From Maridesulfovibrio frigidus DSM 17176 (GTDB taxonomy: Bacteria > Desulfobacterota > Desulfovibrionia > Desulfovibrionales > Desulfovibrionaceae), in NCBI RefSeq assembly GCF_000711735.1, contig NZ_JONL01000001.1:1-64000 (forward strand): DNA of 64,000 nucleotides, in the 5' to 3' direction. A model generated the notes under the pieces. That model was given only the letters and a program-made list of their open reading frames with translations, was not told where the DNA came from and made no database searches. Every line of letters starts with the position of its first letter. Position 1 is the first letter of the stretch. Both the position numbers and the translations under genes were made by a program. Positions 35,039 through 44,832 of the stretch are shown here, piece by piece.

Positions 35039-36727
35039 TTACCCAAAGGTCTTCCGCATTTTATCTAAAAGTTCCATCAGCCTGTGTTCATATGTATGTT
35101 CAGCTAAAATTCTTTTCCTAGCCGCACCGCTTACCTTCTTTCTCATCTGTGTATCTTTAAGGCATCTTTCCATGATATCTGGAATATCTTCAACACAACT
35201 GTAAGATATAATTTCACGCTCAGGCTCAAAAAGATCATCCATCTGTTCGCGATGGTCTGTAAGAACGAACCCGCCACACGATGGAACATCAAAAATTCGC
35301 TGGTTAACCGCACCTTTCATCTGGCGACTGGTGCAATTAAAACTGACATCAGACATCGCATAAAAGATGGGTAAATCGGCATAATAGTCCAGCGATGCAA
35401 GATAGTTCCAGCCCCCCTTCTCCAAAAGGCTATGCCACCCGCTATCCCCGACAATAAGCGGAGAATACTTGATAATAGCATGAATGCACGACAACCGATA
35501 CTGACGAGTTGCTTCCCAAGTAATCAAAGCCTCGTAAGACAATTTCTGCTCGTCAGTTGCAAAATTTTCCATCTTTTCCAGAATATCGGGATGGCTGTTC
35601 TTCAGAAATTTTTCCACTGAGATATCATTCGCTGCACCGAACTCGGAAGCAAGCCCTGTGTACCCAGCTTGCATATCTGAAGGAAGACGAGCTTCCTTAA
35701 AAGCCTTCGAAACAGCCTCAACCATAGAGTTTCCGACAAAGGACACTTTGGATCGCCACTTCTCATTTGAACCAAGCCCCGTCTTAAACCTATGAGGGTC
35801 AGTTGCAAGCGGCAAATAAAACACATTATCAAAGCCCTTCTCACGCATGATCGACAAGTTTCCAGCATCATAAGTAAAAATAGAAGTAAGCTCAGCTGAA
35901 ATATTTTCGTACCGGTAAAGAATGAGCTGCGGATTATCTACAAACCATGAGGCGAGCGGCAACTTTATCTTTAACAAAAGGTCTGTAAGCTTACCTTCTC
36001 TGTCCACACCAAAATGATTAACCGTAAGAGCAAAATCAGGCTTGAAATCCACAACGGCTTTCAATAAATCTTCAACAAAACCGTCACGAACAGTACCCCC
36101 CATGCCAATTTCAACACTACGGTAAGATACACCGAGACGCTCAAGTGCAGCTGTTATTTCTCCCGTCAAAAAATAAGGGCGGTTAAAAAAAAGAACTCGG
36201 GGTTTTGCATTATTAAATTTAGGGTAATCAACCTGCTCCCAGAAGTCAGGAACCGGGTCAGCGCTTTGCATAGCCTCAACATTGGCCGCAATCATTTTAT
36301 ACCAATCAGGATCAAGGCGCATGTACAATGGTATTTTTATTATCTCAAACGAAGCTCCACCATTGCAACTCTGCCACGCTTTAAGCTCGGAAAGAACATC
36401 AGCGGGTTCACCATCAAGCCATAAAACCTGAGGATGATCTTTAAAACTATCCGCTCCTGTCAGGGCCGAAATATCAGGTTCATTATCTACAACGGCAACA
36501 GGTCCACGCTCGAGAAGCTTCGCAATACAGATTCCTAACCCAGCACCAAACAGCACAGGAAGCACTAATGGGTCACTCTCTACCAGACAATTCGGAATGA
36601 GCGAAAGTTCCCGTTCAGTACCCTTGCGCCCCCAGAGATGCCAAACCTTCCCTTCGGTCAGAATTCGTACGTCCGTGAGCACCTTTGCGTCGGAGACTGG
36701 TTCCACTGTATATGATCGTTTTGTCAT
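35039..36727 (-). CDS. Glycosyltransferase with DUF3880-like region
   Basis: This 562-residue protein has a C-terminal glycosyltransferase region ([31 protein letters not shown], then the [11 protein letters not shown] ending) as in CgeB/GT1-like enzymes, and a middle region ([19 protein letters not shown]) like DUF3880. Around residue 65-85 there is a [12 protein letters not shown] motif reminiscent of motif-I methyltransferase-like folds. It precedes the GT2-like gene by 9 bases. The start at 36727 has no strong ribosome site. The sugar and acceptor cannot be told. Confidence 0.75.
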   Translation of the reverse strand: MTKRSYTVEPVSDAKVLTDVRILTEGKVWHLWGRKGTERELSLIPNCLVESDPLVLPVLFGAGLGICIAKLLERGPVAVVDNEPDISALTGADSFKDHPQVLWLDGEPADVLSELKAWQSCNGGASFEIIKIPLYMRLDPDWYKMIAANVEAMQSADPVPDFWEQVDYPKFNNAKPRVLFFNRPYFLTGEITAALERLGVSYRSVEIGMGGTVRDGFVEDLLKAVVDFKPDFALTVNHFGVDREGKLTDLLLKIKLPLASWFVDNPQLILYRYENISAELTSIFTYDAGNLSIMREKGFDNVFYLPLATDPHRFKTGLGSNEKWRSKVSFVGNSMVEAVSKAFKEARLPSDMQAGYTGLASEFGAANDISVEKFLKNSHPDILEKMENFATDEQKLSYEALITWEATRQYRLSCIHAIIKYSPLIVGDSGWHSLLEKGGWNYLASLDYYADLPIFYAMSDVSFNCTSRQMKGAVNQRIFDVPSCGGFVLTDHREQMDDLFEPEREIISYSCVEDIPDIMERCLKDTQMRKKVSGAARKRILAEHTYEHRLMELLDKMRKTFG

Positions 36728-36885
36728 AATGATTCATTAAGTCATTTCAGTTAGGTGTGACAATGGCTGAATTACATTTTTCCAATTTGCGGTCATTTCA
36801 TGCACGAAATACAACTTGCCATTAACAAGAATATCACTATCGTACTTTACCAGTTTACTTAAATACAAGCAGCACGGATAAACAA

Positions 36886-37593
36886 ATGACCAATACACAG
36901 AACATCACAATTTCGACAAACAGCAATAAGCAGAATATAGATATGGATAGTTGGGAAAGGCGCGAGCATTTCAACTTTTTTCAATCATTAAAATCCTGCC
37001 AGTACGCTGTTACAGTACAACAAGACATCAGCAAATTTTGTGCTTACAGACGAAAGATAAATTCAAATGATAAGATCATTCGCTTTTCTGATGCTCTATA
37101 CTTTTTTGCGACAAAAGCAGCTAACGCCATACCAGAATTCAGAACTAGAATGGTAGACGGAAAACCAGTCATCTTTGACAAGGTCCACCCTGCCTTCACT
37201 TACATTCCCAAAGGCAAAAATCTACACGCAAACTGCCTAGCTGAATATTCTGAAAATTACATAGAGCAAGCAAAAAATATCGAAATTTCCAGAGCAAATG
37301 CCGACAAAAACCCATCGTTAACTCCGAAAGGCGGAGATAAGCAAAACCTGCTCTACTTCAGCATCGCTGCGGGAATATCATTCACTGCAGCCACCAACCC
37401 ATGGGGTGACTGCAACGTAGACTCTGTGCCAAGAATATTGTTTGGACAAACAACAAAAACTGTCGAGGGAAAAGAAACTATTCCCATCTCAATAGAGCTA
37501 CTTCATAGCCTAGCAGACGGAAAACACATCGCCGACTTCTTAAAATTGTTCAACGCTATGTGCATAGACCCCGAACAATATCTAAATATTTAA
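36886..37593 (+). CDS. CAT-like acetyltransferase
   Basis: This 235-residue protein belongs to the chloramphenicol acetyltransferase (CAT) family of trimeric acetyl-CoA-dependent enzymes. The segment WERREHFNFF near residue 23 is the family's opening, and the catalytic motif is present as LLHSLADGKHIADF, with the catalytic His before the xxxDG loop. CAT O-acetylates chloramphenicol, but many chromosomal homologues have no resistance role, so drug inactivation is not assured. Start at 36886 gives a 20-residue Asn/Ser-rich lead; a later ATG at 36943 is possible. A repeat element lies just after the stop. Confidence 0.8.
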   Translation: MTNTQNITISTNSNKQNIDMDSWERREHFNFFQSLKSCQYAVTVQQDISKFCAYRRKINSNDKIIRFSDALYFFATKAANAIPEFRTRMVDGKPVIFDKVHPAFTYIPKGKNLHANCLAEYSENYIEQAKNIEISRANADKNPSLTPKGGDKQNLLYFSIAAGISFTAATNPWGDCNVDSVPRILFGQTTKTVEGKETIPISIELLHSLADGKHIADFLKLFNAMCIDPEQYLNI

Positions 37594-37601
37594 TATAAAC
37601 G

Positions 37602-37683
37602 CCCCCCATCCCAAACTACTAAAAAGTTTTGGGAGTCTCGACCCCTTTTCCCAAAAGGGTTCGAGCCGCCGGAGGCATCCCCC
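37602..37683 (-). repeat. Interspersed palindromic repeat, copy 2
   Basis: This is the inverse complement of the element at 293-368, nearly base for base: the GGGGGATGCCTCCGGCGGC end, the CCTTTTGGGAAAAGG hairpin and the CTCCCAAAACTTTTTA tail. It sits between the convergent CAT-like and aminotransferase genes, where it may serve as a terminator. Confidence 0.85.
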
Positions 37684-37688
37684 AAATA

Positions 37689-38639
37689 TTATCTTTTCGG
37701 TACCGGGGTACCATTTTCTTTCATATCTTTAATCAGTAGCTCACGCATACGTATTGCAACGGGACCGGGCCTTACATCGTGAATCGGCTTCTCATTAAAC
37801 CGAACAACACCGACAGCATCAATCGTCGTTCCACAAACTATGACTTCTTTTGCCATAAGAATTTCATCTTCAGATATTGCACAATAATCTACTGGAACTT
37901 CATCAGCTATAAGCGTGATTGCGCGCAGAAGTGTAGTTCCGGCAAGAGCATTGGTGAACTCGGGAATTAAAAGAGTTCCATTACTGTCAACTATACACAC
38001 ATTTTCTGTGGCACCTTCAGCCAAAAAGCTCATTCCATCGAAGCAAAAAGGTAAATCGAAACCTTTCTCTATCGCTTCGCGTTTCATCAAAACATTGGGC
38101 AAATAATCAATAGATTTAATCGTAGCCAAGTAAGGCTGCTTTGCTGGAATTGAGGTTTTAAAAGCTGTAATGCCTTTTTTATACCACTCATCCGATTTGG
38201 TACTAAGTTTTGTAACGACTATATATAATGAAGGAACTGGACATTCGTAAGGGCTGATACCAAAGCCACCGCCACCGCGTCCCAAAAAGACTCGGACCAC
38301 ACCAGAATCACATCCAGATGCTCCGCATACATCTAAAATAATATCTGAAAGTTCATCCCACGAACATGGTGGCTCAAGGAAAATTGTAGCCGACGACCTT
38401 TTCATTCTGCGTAAATGCGGCTCAAGCTGATATAACTTTCCATCCACAAACTTCATAGCTTCAAAAACACCATCTCCGCGATGAACAAGATGATCGTCCC
38501 AAGGCATAAGCATCAGTTTGGGATCAGTACAAATAAGTCCGATCCTATGCTCGTAAAAAGCGCAAATAGAATCTGTCCCTGCCCGCATGGATGAAAGCAT
38601 TGCATCAATATACTCTTCGCTATTAACTTTTTTAATCAA
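37689..38639 (-). CDS. Class IV PLP aminotransferase
   Basis: This aminotransferase of about 316 residues belongs to the branched-chain/D-amino-acid/aminodeoxychorismate lyase fold. The N-terminal HLVHRGDGVFEAM and the PLP-lysine segment ATIKSIDYLPNVLMKREA fit the class, as does SFLAEGATENVCIV. I start at TTG 38639, which has ACGGAG 8 bases upstream; the upstream frame codes for no conserved residues. The substrate cannot be decided between branched-chain amino acids and related ones. It lies between the CAT-like gene (convergent) and asd. Confidence 0.83.
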   Translation of the reverse strand: MIKKVNSEEYIDAMLSSMRAGTDSICAFYEHRIGLICTDPKLMLMPWDDHLVHRGDGVFEAMKFVDGKLYQLEPHLRRMKRSSATIFLEPPCSWDELSDIILDVCGASGCDSGVVRVFLGRGGGGFGISPYECPVPSLYIVVTKLSTKSDEWYKKGITAFKTSIPAKQPYLATIKSIDYLPNVLMKREAIEKGFDLPFCFDGMSFLAEGATENVCIVDSNGTLLIPEFTNALAGTTLLRAITLIADEVPVDYCAISEDEILMAKEVIVCGTTIDAVGVVRFNEKPIHDVRPGPVAIRMRELLIKDMKENGTPVPKR

Positions 38640-38735
38640 CGTAAGCTCCGTAAATATTATTTGTATCCCCTCAAAAGTGTTTATTAACTTACAGAACAAT
38701 GGAGCATCTCGGCAAGGGATTAGGGCATAAAAAAA

Positions 38736-38767
38736 AGGCCGTCCTTCGATTTTTCGAAGAACGGCCT
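38736..38767 (-). terminator. Terminator of asd
   Basis: Stem AGGCCGTcCTTCG/CGAAGaACGGCCT, followed by TTTTTTTTATG on the minus strand. Confidence 0.88.
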
Positions 38768-38790
38768 AACTTGAACTAGTAAAAGCTGAT

Positions 38791-39819
38791 TTATACTACG
38801 CGAACAAGGTCGCGTGCAATGAGAGTCTCAGCAATCTGCACGGTGTTAAGAGCTGCACCTTTGCGGATGTTATCAGCAACAACCCAAAGATTAAGGCCAT
38901 TATCGATGCTTTCGTCTTCGCGAATTCTACCAACGAACACGTCATCTGCGCCTGCACAGTCGATAGCCATCGGGTAGTGACTCTTCTCAGGGTAATCAAT
39001 AATGGTGATACCCGGAGAATTTGCAAGAAGATTTCTACAATCTTTAGCGGATAGCTTTTCTTCTGTTTCAATGTTTACAGCCTCGGAATGACAGAAGAAA
39101 ACGGGTACGCGTACTGTTGTACAAGTAAGCTTGATGGAATCATCACCCATGATCTTTTTAGTTTCATTCACCATCTTCATCTCTTCCTTGGTGTAATCAT
39201 TATCAAGGAAAACATCGATTTGCGGTAGGCAGTTGAAAGCAATCTGGTGCGGGTAAACATCAGACACAATTTCTTTACCGTTAAAGAGCCTGCTAACTTG
39301 AGTTTCAAGTTCCGCAATAGCTTTCTGACCTGAGCCGGAGACAGCCTGATATGTAGAAACAACCAAGCGCTTGATTGTAGCTTTATCATGAATAGGCTTT
39401 AGCGCTACAACCAACTGAATTGTGGAACAGTTAGGGTTAGCAATAATACCGGGATGCCAGTCGAGATCTTCAGGGTTAACTTCAGGCACAACGAGTGGAA
39501 TCTTTGGATCCATTCTCCACGCACTGGAGTTATCTACAACAACACATCCGGCCTTAGCAGCGAGAGGTGCAAATTTTTCTGAAGTTCCGCCACCAGCAGA
39601 AAATAGCGCTAGATCGAATCCTTCAAAAGAATCTTCTTTAAGCTCAACAACGGTTAATTCTCCTCCCATGTATGAAACTTTCGTTCCTGCTGAACGGGAA
39701 GAAGAAAAAGGAACAACTTCAGATGCGGGAAATTGTCTCTGCTCAAGAACTTTAAGCATTTCACGACCAACCGCCCCTGTAGCGCCAACCACTGCAACTC
39801 TAGGATTTTTAGTACCCAT
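38791..39819 (-). CDS. asd: Aspartate-semialdehyde dehydrogenase
   Basis: Asd reduces aspartyl phosphate to the semialdehyde that feeds lysine/diaminopimelate, threonine and methionine synthesis. At 342 residues it is full length. The NADP site is VVGATGAVGREM; the catalytic Cys is in NPNCSTIQLV; the substrate Arg/Gln region appears in TYQAVSGSGQKA. The ATG at 39819 follows ACGGAGG. It is separated by about 130 bases from the metF operon on the same strand and ends in a terminator. Confidence 0.96.
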   Translation of the reverse strand: MGTKNPRVAVVGATGAVGREMLKVLEQRQFPASEVVPFSSSRSAGTKVSYMGGELTVVELKEDSFEGFDLALFSAGGGTSEKFAPLAAKAGCVVVDNSSAWRMDPKIPLVVPEVNPEDLDWHPGIIANPNCSTIQLVVALKPIHDKATIKRLVVSTYQAVSGSGQKAIAELETQVSRLFNGKEIVSDVYPHQIAFNCLPQIDVFLDNDYTKEEMKMVNETKKIMGDDSIKLTCTTVRVPVFFCHSEAVNIETEEKLSAKDCRNLLANSPGITIIDYPEKSHYPMAIDCAGADDVFVGRIREDESIDNGLNLWVVADNIRKGAALNTVQIAETLIARDLVRVV

Positions 39820-39951
39820 CTGTGTTTCCTCCGTATTTTTGATCTGAACCTCAAAGAGTTATCAGATTTAATTTTTAATATTAACGATCAAATAATGATC
39901 TGGTCCTAACAAATATCCGAAAAGTCAGGGAAACCTTACTACTTCTATCTA

Positions 39952-40824
39952 TTATAATTTCAAGGCCTGCCCAATTTCAAGGCATGCTTTGGCTCTATTC
40001 AAAGTATATAAATGGACACCGGGAGCTCCTCCGTCAAGAAGTCCTTGGGCCTGCTTTGTAGCATAATCTATTCCAAGACGGTAAACAGCGTCATCTCCGC
40101 CCTCAGCATGCGCTTTTTCAAGAGCACTAAGAAACTTTCCTGGAATAGCAGCACCGCAAAGTGAAAGAATAAATTTGGCAGACTTAAGGCTCATAATAGG
40201 GAGTACGCCTGGAACTATAGGAACATTAATTCCCATTTCAGTAAGTCTGTTACAGAAGTCAAAATACATTCTGTTATCAAAAAACAACTGTGTAAGGATG
40301 AACTGTCCGCCCTCATCAACCTTATATTTCATCCACTCGAAATCTTCTTTAATTGAAGGAGATTCAAGGTGCGCTTCAGGATAGCCGGCAACGCCGATTC
40401 CCATACCCGCATGATTATCTTTTACATAAGTAACGAGATCAGAACCATGCTTAAATTCTTGATCACTAAAATCAAAACCTTCAACATTGGCTGGAGCATC
40501 CCCGCGCAGAGCAAGAATATTTTCAACACCTGCTTCACGCAGCGAATTAATGAATTCGCTTATATTTTCTGGACTTGCACCAACACACGTCAAATGAGCT
40601 AAAGGCTCAATACCTGCATTCTGCTTCATCTGTTTAACTATTTCAAGAGAGTTGTCTTGCGTTCCGCCTCCAGCTCCGTATGTAACGGAAGCAAAAAGGG
40701 GATTCAGCACTTTCAATTTCTCTACTACTTCAAAAAATTTAGGCCAAGATTCTTTATCTTTAGGCGGAAAAAATTCTAAGGAAATAAACGGTTTATTTTT
40801 TTCAATCAAATCAACTATTTTCAT
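39952..40824 (-). CDS. metF: 5,10-methylenetetrahydrofolate reductase
   Basis: MetF makes 5-methyl-tetrahydrofolate for methionine synthesis, a FAD TIM-barrel of about 290 residues. Characteristic segments are SLEFFPPKD near the start, FASVTYGAGG, LTCVGAS, NILALRGD and the QLFFD-containing stretch LTQLFFDNRMYFDFC. I use the ATG at 40824, preceded by CAAGGAG, which overlaps the Nudix gene end by 14 bases. It closes an ABC-F, Nudix, MetF operon. Confidence 0.95.
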   Translation of the reverse strand: MKIVDLIEKNKPFISLEFFPPKDKESWPKFFEVVEKLKVLNPLFASVTYGAGGGTQDNSLEIVKQMKQNAGIEPLAHLTCVGASPENISEFINSLREAGVENILALRGDAPANVEGFDFSDQEFKHGSDLVTYVKDNHAGMGIGVAGYPEAHLESPSIKEDFEWMKYKVDEGGQFILTQLFFDNRMYFDFCNRLTEMGINVPIVPGVLPIMSLKSAKFILSLCGAAIPGKFLSALEKAHAEGGDDAVYRLGIDYATKQAQGLLDGGAPGVHLYTLNRAKACLEIGQALKL

Positions 40825-41257
40825 GCAGTCTCCTTGGCGAGGCAACGGCGGACAAGCCCCTTTCCCTTTCTTTCAATAGTTCAAGTATCTCATAATTAAC
40901 AGGTAAAAATTTTACATCAACTACATTATCAAGTTCAAACCAGTCAAACTTTTGTTTTTCCATAGATGTAACTTTTCCTGAAAAATCCCATATATCAAAG
41001 AAATTTAATTTAACCGTGTATTCTGGATATTCGACAATCTTATCCATCCAAAAATCATACTTAAGAGGCGTAATACCAAGCTCTTCCTGCAATTCACGAA
41101 CAAGCGCATCAGCTAAGGACTCACCCTGCTCCACTTTGCCACCGGGAAACTCCCACCAGCCCGCATAATCTTTGCCGATTGGACGCTCAGCAGATAGAAA
41201 AAGACCATCTCTCCAGATAATCCCTGCGACAACGGATATAGGAGCGCGCTCACCCAT
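40811..41257 (-). CDS. Nudix hydrolase, MutT/CTP pyrophosphatase type
   Basis: This 148-residue protein contains a full Nudix box GX5EX7REUXEEXGU (GGKVEQGESLADALVRELQEELG). The surrounding sequence (IWRDGLFLSAERP, GWWEFPGGK) is that of MutT-like enzymes that clear oxidised nucleotides such as 8-oxo-dGTP or act on CTP derivatives. The ATG at 41257 follows GAGGG and is 5 bases after the ABC-F stop. Its end overlaps metF by 14 bases. Confidence 0.88.
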   Translation of the reverse strand: MGERAPISVVAGIIWRDGLFLSAERPIGKDYAGWWEFPGGKVEQGESLADALVRELQEELGITPLKYDFWMDKIVEYPEYTVKLNFFDIWDFSGKVTSMEKQKFDWFELDNVVDVKFLPVNYEILELLKERERGLSAVASPRRLHENS

Positions 41258-41262
41258 GAAAG

Positions 41263-43260
41263 CTAACCCTCGTCCAAAATCTCTTTTTTACGCACTTCAA
41301 GCTCAGCAATTTCTTCTTCCAGCTCAGCCATCTGCTCCATTAAGCTCTCAGACCATGAGCATGCTTCAGAATAATTTGAATTAAGCTCAATGGCCGCCCC
41401 CGGATTATTATATAATGCAGGATCATTCAATTTACCTTCAAGCCCGGCCTGCTCTTCCATAACTTTTTCAAGATCCTTCTCAAGCTTCGCATATTCCGCA
41501 AGGCGCGGTTTCAGATCTTTATAAATAGCATTACGGATATCAGCCTGTTTCCGTTTTTCTTCTTTTGAAAGTTTACGTTTGGCAGGCTTATATTCTTCCA
41601 CAACTTCTTTCGATGCAGGACTACTGGTACCAATTCCGGCAAGCGCATTTTTGCGATGCTTGTCATAACCTTTGAAGGTCTGGAAAACTTCAACTCCAGT
41701 ATCGGTTAATGCCCAGATTTCTTCTGCAATTTCCGTAAGAAGATGACGATCATGCGCTACAAAAAAGATTGTCCCGTCATAATCCTTAAGTGCAGAAATA
41801 AGGCCTTCGCGGCTTTCGAGATCAAGATGGTTAGTAGGTTCATCGAGAATCAGCAGATTCGCTCTTGATAGAAATAAACTTGCAAGTATAAGCCTGTTCT
41901 TTTCACCACCGGAAAGCGCTGAAACCTTACGTTCGAAATATTTTTGACCAAGCAAGAAAAGCCCGAGCACGCCTTTAAGCTGCTCTTCAGTAGTGTCAGG
42001 ATCGCAAAGCCTTCTTATTTCAGAAAGAGCGGTAGCTTCACTTCGCAGAATTTCACTCTGATGCTGGCTAAAATATGCAAGACTGGTATTCTGACCAATG
42101 GTCGCGTACCCAGCATTTGGCTCCAATTGCCCGAGGATGACCTTTAGCAAAGTTGATTTACCAGCTCCGTTAGGCGCGGCAAGTGCAACTTTTTTACCAC
42201 GGAACAACTGAAAATTAAGGATCGGCCAAAGTGATGGACGTTTGCCATCATATGAAAATTCCAGATCAACAACGGATATGGCAGCCTTATCACCGCGAGA
42301 TGTACGAGGCATATTAAACGAAAGAGTTCTACCAGCGCGATGGCTATCAGTTTCAAGCTTAATCTGTGCAAGCTCTTCTTCGAGCTTAACTACTTTTTTA
42401 AGCTTAGACTGAGCCTGTGCGGCCTTACGTGCCTGAGCTTTAAAACGGTTAATATATGAATATTCGCTTTCAATTTTAGCGGATAATTTCACAGCTTCGC
42501 GAGATCTCTGAGAAGCATTCTCCGCGCGCCATTCCAAAAATTGTGTAAATGAACCACGCCTGACTACAGCTTTCCCTGCTCCCAAGTACAAAACGTGCGT
42601 ACCTACGCGGTTAAGGAAAACAAGATCATGCGCGACGTAAACAACTACGCCCCTGAAAGAAAGCAAGTAGCTTTCAAGCCACTCGACAGCTTCAAGGTCA
42701 AGATGGTTAGTAGGCTCATCAAGCAGAAGAACATCGGCCCCTTGCAACAAAACTCTGCCTAGCTTGGCCCTTTCGCGCCATCCACCACTAAGCTCTTCAA
42801 TCTTGCTGAGCATACTGTGCTCAGAAAAACCAAGTCCTGTCAGAATTGTGCGAGCTTTATGTTCAGGGTTATATCCGAACTGATTTTCGAGGTCGGCCTG
42901 ACGCTGCGAAAGCTTCTCCATTAATGCGTGATCTTTTGTAGCCGCGGCATGTTCCCAGTCTTCCCAAAGAGTATTCCATGATGGCAAAGCGGCAAGCACC
43001 CAACTAAGGAGGCCATGCTCGAGATCTTCATCAGTAAATTCCTGAGCGACATATCCGACACGGGCATTTTTTGAAATGGCAAGAACGCCCTGATCCGGTT
43101 TGATCTTTCCGGCTATAAGCTTGAGGAGCGTAGATTTACCACATCCGTTAGGACCAGTTACAGCAAGCCGCGTTCCGGCAACAACTTCAAACGAAAGATC
43201 ATGAAACAGATCTTGACCGCTATAAGATTTTCCAAGGGATGATATAGTAACTTTAGGCAT
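41263..43260 (-). CDS. ABC-F family ATPase (ribosome-associated)
   Basis: This soluble protein has 665 residues and two ABC domains and no membrane segment, the ABC-F pattern (EttA/Uup/Rli-type translation factors). The first domain has Walker A GPNGCGKST and signature LSGGWRERAKLGR with DEPTNHLDL; the second has APNGAGKST, LSGGEKNRLILA and DEPTNHLDLESREGL. A basic linker (about 235-300) and a C-terminal coiled coil (about 580-665, rich in Glu/Lys) are present. Members rescue stalled ribosomes or give antibiotic resistance. Which subfamily this is cannot be told from sequence here. Confidence 0.9.
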   Translation of the reverse strand: MPKVTISSLGKSYSGQDLFHDLSFEVVAGTRLAVTGPNGCGKSTLLKLIAGKIKPDQGVLAISKNARVGYVAQEFTDEDLEHGLLSWVLAALPSWNTLWEDWEHAAATKDHALMEKLSQRQADLENQFGYNPEHKARTILTGLGFSEHSMLSKIEELSGGWRERAKLGRVLLQGADVLLLDEPTNHLDLEAVEWLESYLLSFRGVVVYVAHDLVFLNRVGTHVLYLGAGKAVVRRGSFTQFLEWRAENASQRSREAVKLSAKIESEYSYINRFKAQARKAAQAQSKLKKVVKLEEELAQIKLETDSHRAGRTLSFNMPRTSRGDKAAISVVDLEFSYDGKRPSLWPILNFQLFRGKKVALAAPNGAGKSTLLKVILGQLEPNAGYATIGQNTSLAYFSQHQSEILRSEATALSEIRRLCDPDTTEEQLKGVLGLFLLGQKYFERKVSALSGGEKNRLILASLFLSRANLLILDEPTNHLDLESREGLISALKDYDGTIFFVAHDRHLLTEIAEEIWALTDTGVEVFQTFKGYDKHRKNALAGIGTSSPASKEVVEEYKPAKRKLSKEEKRKQADIRNAIYKDLKPRLAEYAKLEKDLEKVMEEQAGLEGKLNDPALYNNPGAAIELNSNYSEACSWSESLMEQMAELEEEIAELEVRKKEILDEG

Positions 43261-43550
43261 TGACTCTCCGATTAGGGGATTTGGCTGAAAAAAGCTGAGA
43301 AATTTGTATAGTACTCATGGCATATCGGCTTCAATCAGCAGTCGCCCTTCAAATATGTATAAAAACAGATCTCAAACTAGGTCATGGTTAAGCAGGGCAA
43401 AATATATGGATGCGCGAAGGAAAGCAAGGTAAATGGTGCCATATTGGCTAGCGAGTCAACGATTTCAAGGGATTCTTTCCGTTTTGAACGCCAAAATTGT
43501 CAAACTTTCTATATTTTGACCTTACGGCAGGTCCAGAGTATGGACCAAGC

Positions 43551-43844
43551 ATGAAAACATGGCATGTATATCTACTGCGCTGCAGCGACAATTCTCTGTA
43601 TTGCGGAGTAACCACCGACCCCGAGCGCAGACTCGCTGAGCACAACAAAGGTGGCAAAAAAGGGGCTAAATACACCCGCGCGAGGCGACCAGTCGCAATC
43701 GAAATTGTAGAAGAACTGCCAGACAAAAAGTCTGCCTATCAACTCGAATACGCTGTAAAAAAACAACAGGCTTCACAAAAAGTGGCCTTCTTAAAAAAGA
43801 CGGCCCTTAAAATGCGTGAAGAGTATCAACCGGACGAAACCTAA
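43551..43844 (+). CDS. GIY-YIG nuclease-fold protein
   Basis: This is a YhbQ/UPF0213-type GIY-YIG protein of about 97 residues. The fold signature starts WHVYLLRCSDNSLYCGVTTDPERRLAEHN, with the conserved Arg in ERR and Glu in QLEYAVKKQ. Such single-domain proteins bind or cut DNA but their role in cells is little known. I use the ATG at 43551, as the frame upstream is unconserved. It has a weak ribosome site. The neighbours are unrelated. Confidence 0.85.
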   Translation: MKTWHVYLLRCSDNSLYCGVTTDPERRLAEHNKGGKKGAKYTRARRPVAIEIVEELPDKKSAYQLEYAVKKQQASQKVAFLKKTALKMREEYQPDET

Positions 43845-43907
43845 TTCGCAATTAATCTTAGCGAATAAAAAAATAACAATTTTGAAGCACTACGTGCTTT
43901 TTAATAG

Positions 43908-43966
43908 ATGATTTCGTCTCCGACGGCCAAAGGGGTACTACCCCTTATGGAATCCCATTTAAGGGG
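43908..43966 (+). repeat. Interspersed GC-rich repeat, divergent form
   Basis: The sequence CTCCGACGGCCAAAGGGGTACTA CCCCTT style hairpin with GGAATCCCATTTAAGGGG resembles the CCTCCGGCGGC core of copies 1 and 2 but diverges in the rest. It lies between the GIY-YIG gene and cobI, which converge, and may act as a terminator. The family relationship is tentative. Confidence 0.5.
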
Positions 43967-44055
43967 AGGGTTAGAACCTTTTTTGCGGAGCTAAGGAAAT
44001 CGCCATATTTTAAAAACAATTTTCACTAATTTGAGTGATCTAAGCCGATTTCAAA

Positions 44056-44769
44056 TCAGCTTACAGCAGAAGCCGTAAGCAGCATCAACGAAAGATATTG
44101 CGTCTTCTCAGGGACATCATCGATATCTTCGTAAATGGATTCGCCGTCCAAGCCCAAACGCGTATAAAATTTAACATCGATATCTGGAATTTCTTTCACA
44201 GTTTTACGAAGCTCAGGAAAATTACGGTAAGCTTTCAAAATGACAGCATTATCTACCGTAGCGAGAGTTTCCGCAAACTTGTCCGTATCCGCAACGCCTG
44301 ATGTCAGCAGTAGATCCTGCCCTGATTCAACAAGCACCTGACATGACCTTGCAGCAGCAGCCTGATATGATGTTATACCCGGCACAACTTCGACTTCAAT
44401 TTCAGAGTACATTCTGCGCAAAGTCTGGAGCATATAGCCAAAAGTTGAATAGATCAGCGGATCTCCAAGTGTAAGAAAAGCCGCGCTTTTTCCGTCAGCG
44501 AGATAAGTAGCAGCAAGCTTACAATTCTCATCCCACGCAGCCTGTAAATCCGTTTTGTCACGAGTCATAGGATAGCCAAGTTTTACAACTTCACATCTAT
44601 CATTCAAATATTCTTTAGCGATCTCTAGCGAATGCGAATAGTCATTCTTGGTGGAACACGCGGCGAAAACCACATCTACTTTTTCAAGGGTGCGTACAGC
44701 TCTCACTGTCAGCAAATCAGGATCACCGGGACCAACACCAATACCATATATTTTACCGTAATTACTCAT
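44056..44769 (-). CDS. cobI: Precorrin-2/cobalt-factor-2 C20-methyltransferase
   Basis: This SAM-dependent methyltransferase adds a methyl group at C20 of the corrin precursor. At 237 residues it is the usual CobI/CbiL length. The opening GIGVGPGDPDLLTVRA, the LTLGDPLIYSTFGYM segment and GITSYQAAAA are family marks. The ATG at 44769 has a weak ribosome site. It is the last gene of the riboswitch-controlled run and the only corrin-ring methyltransferase in the window, so other cob/cbi genes must be elsewhere. Confidence 0.92.
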   Translation of the reverse strand: MSNYGKIYGIGVGPGDPDLLTVRAVRTLEKVDVVFAACSTKNDYSHSLEIAKEYLNDRCEVVKLGYPMTRDKTDLQAAWDENCKLAATYLADGKSAAFLTLGDPLIYSTFGYMLQTLRRMYSEIEVEVVPGITSYQAAAARSCQVLVESGQDLLLTSGVADTDKFAETLATVDNAVILKAYRNFPELRKTVKEIPDIDVKFYTRLGLDGESIYEDIDDVPEKTQYLSLMLLTASAVS

Positions 44770-44832
44770 TAATATACTCGTTTTAAGTTCACTGATTAAA
44801 CAGTGACAGCAAATGTTTTGAAGAGATTCACT

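Noticed and set aside
36886-37593. CAT-like gene as a drug-resistance island
   Set aside because: No integron, transposon or resistance neighbours; the base composition looks like the rest and many such homologues are chromosomal.
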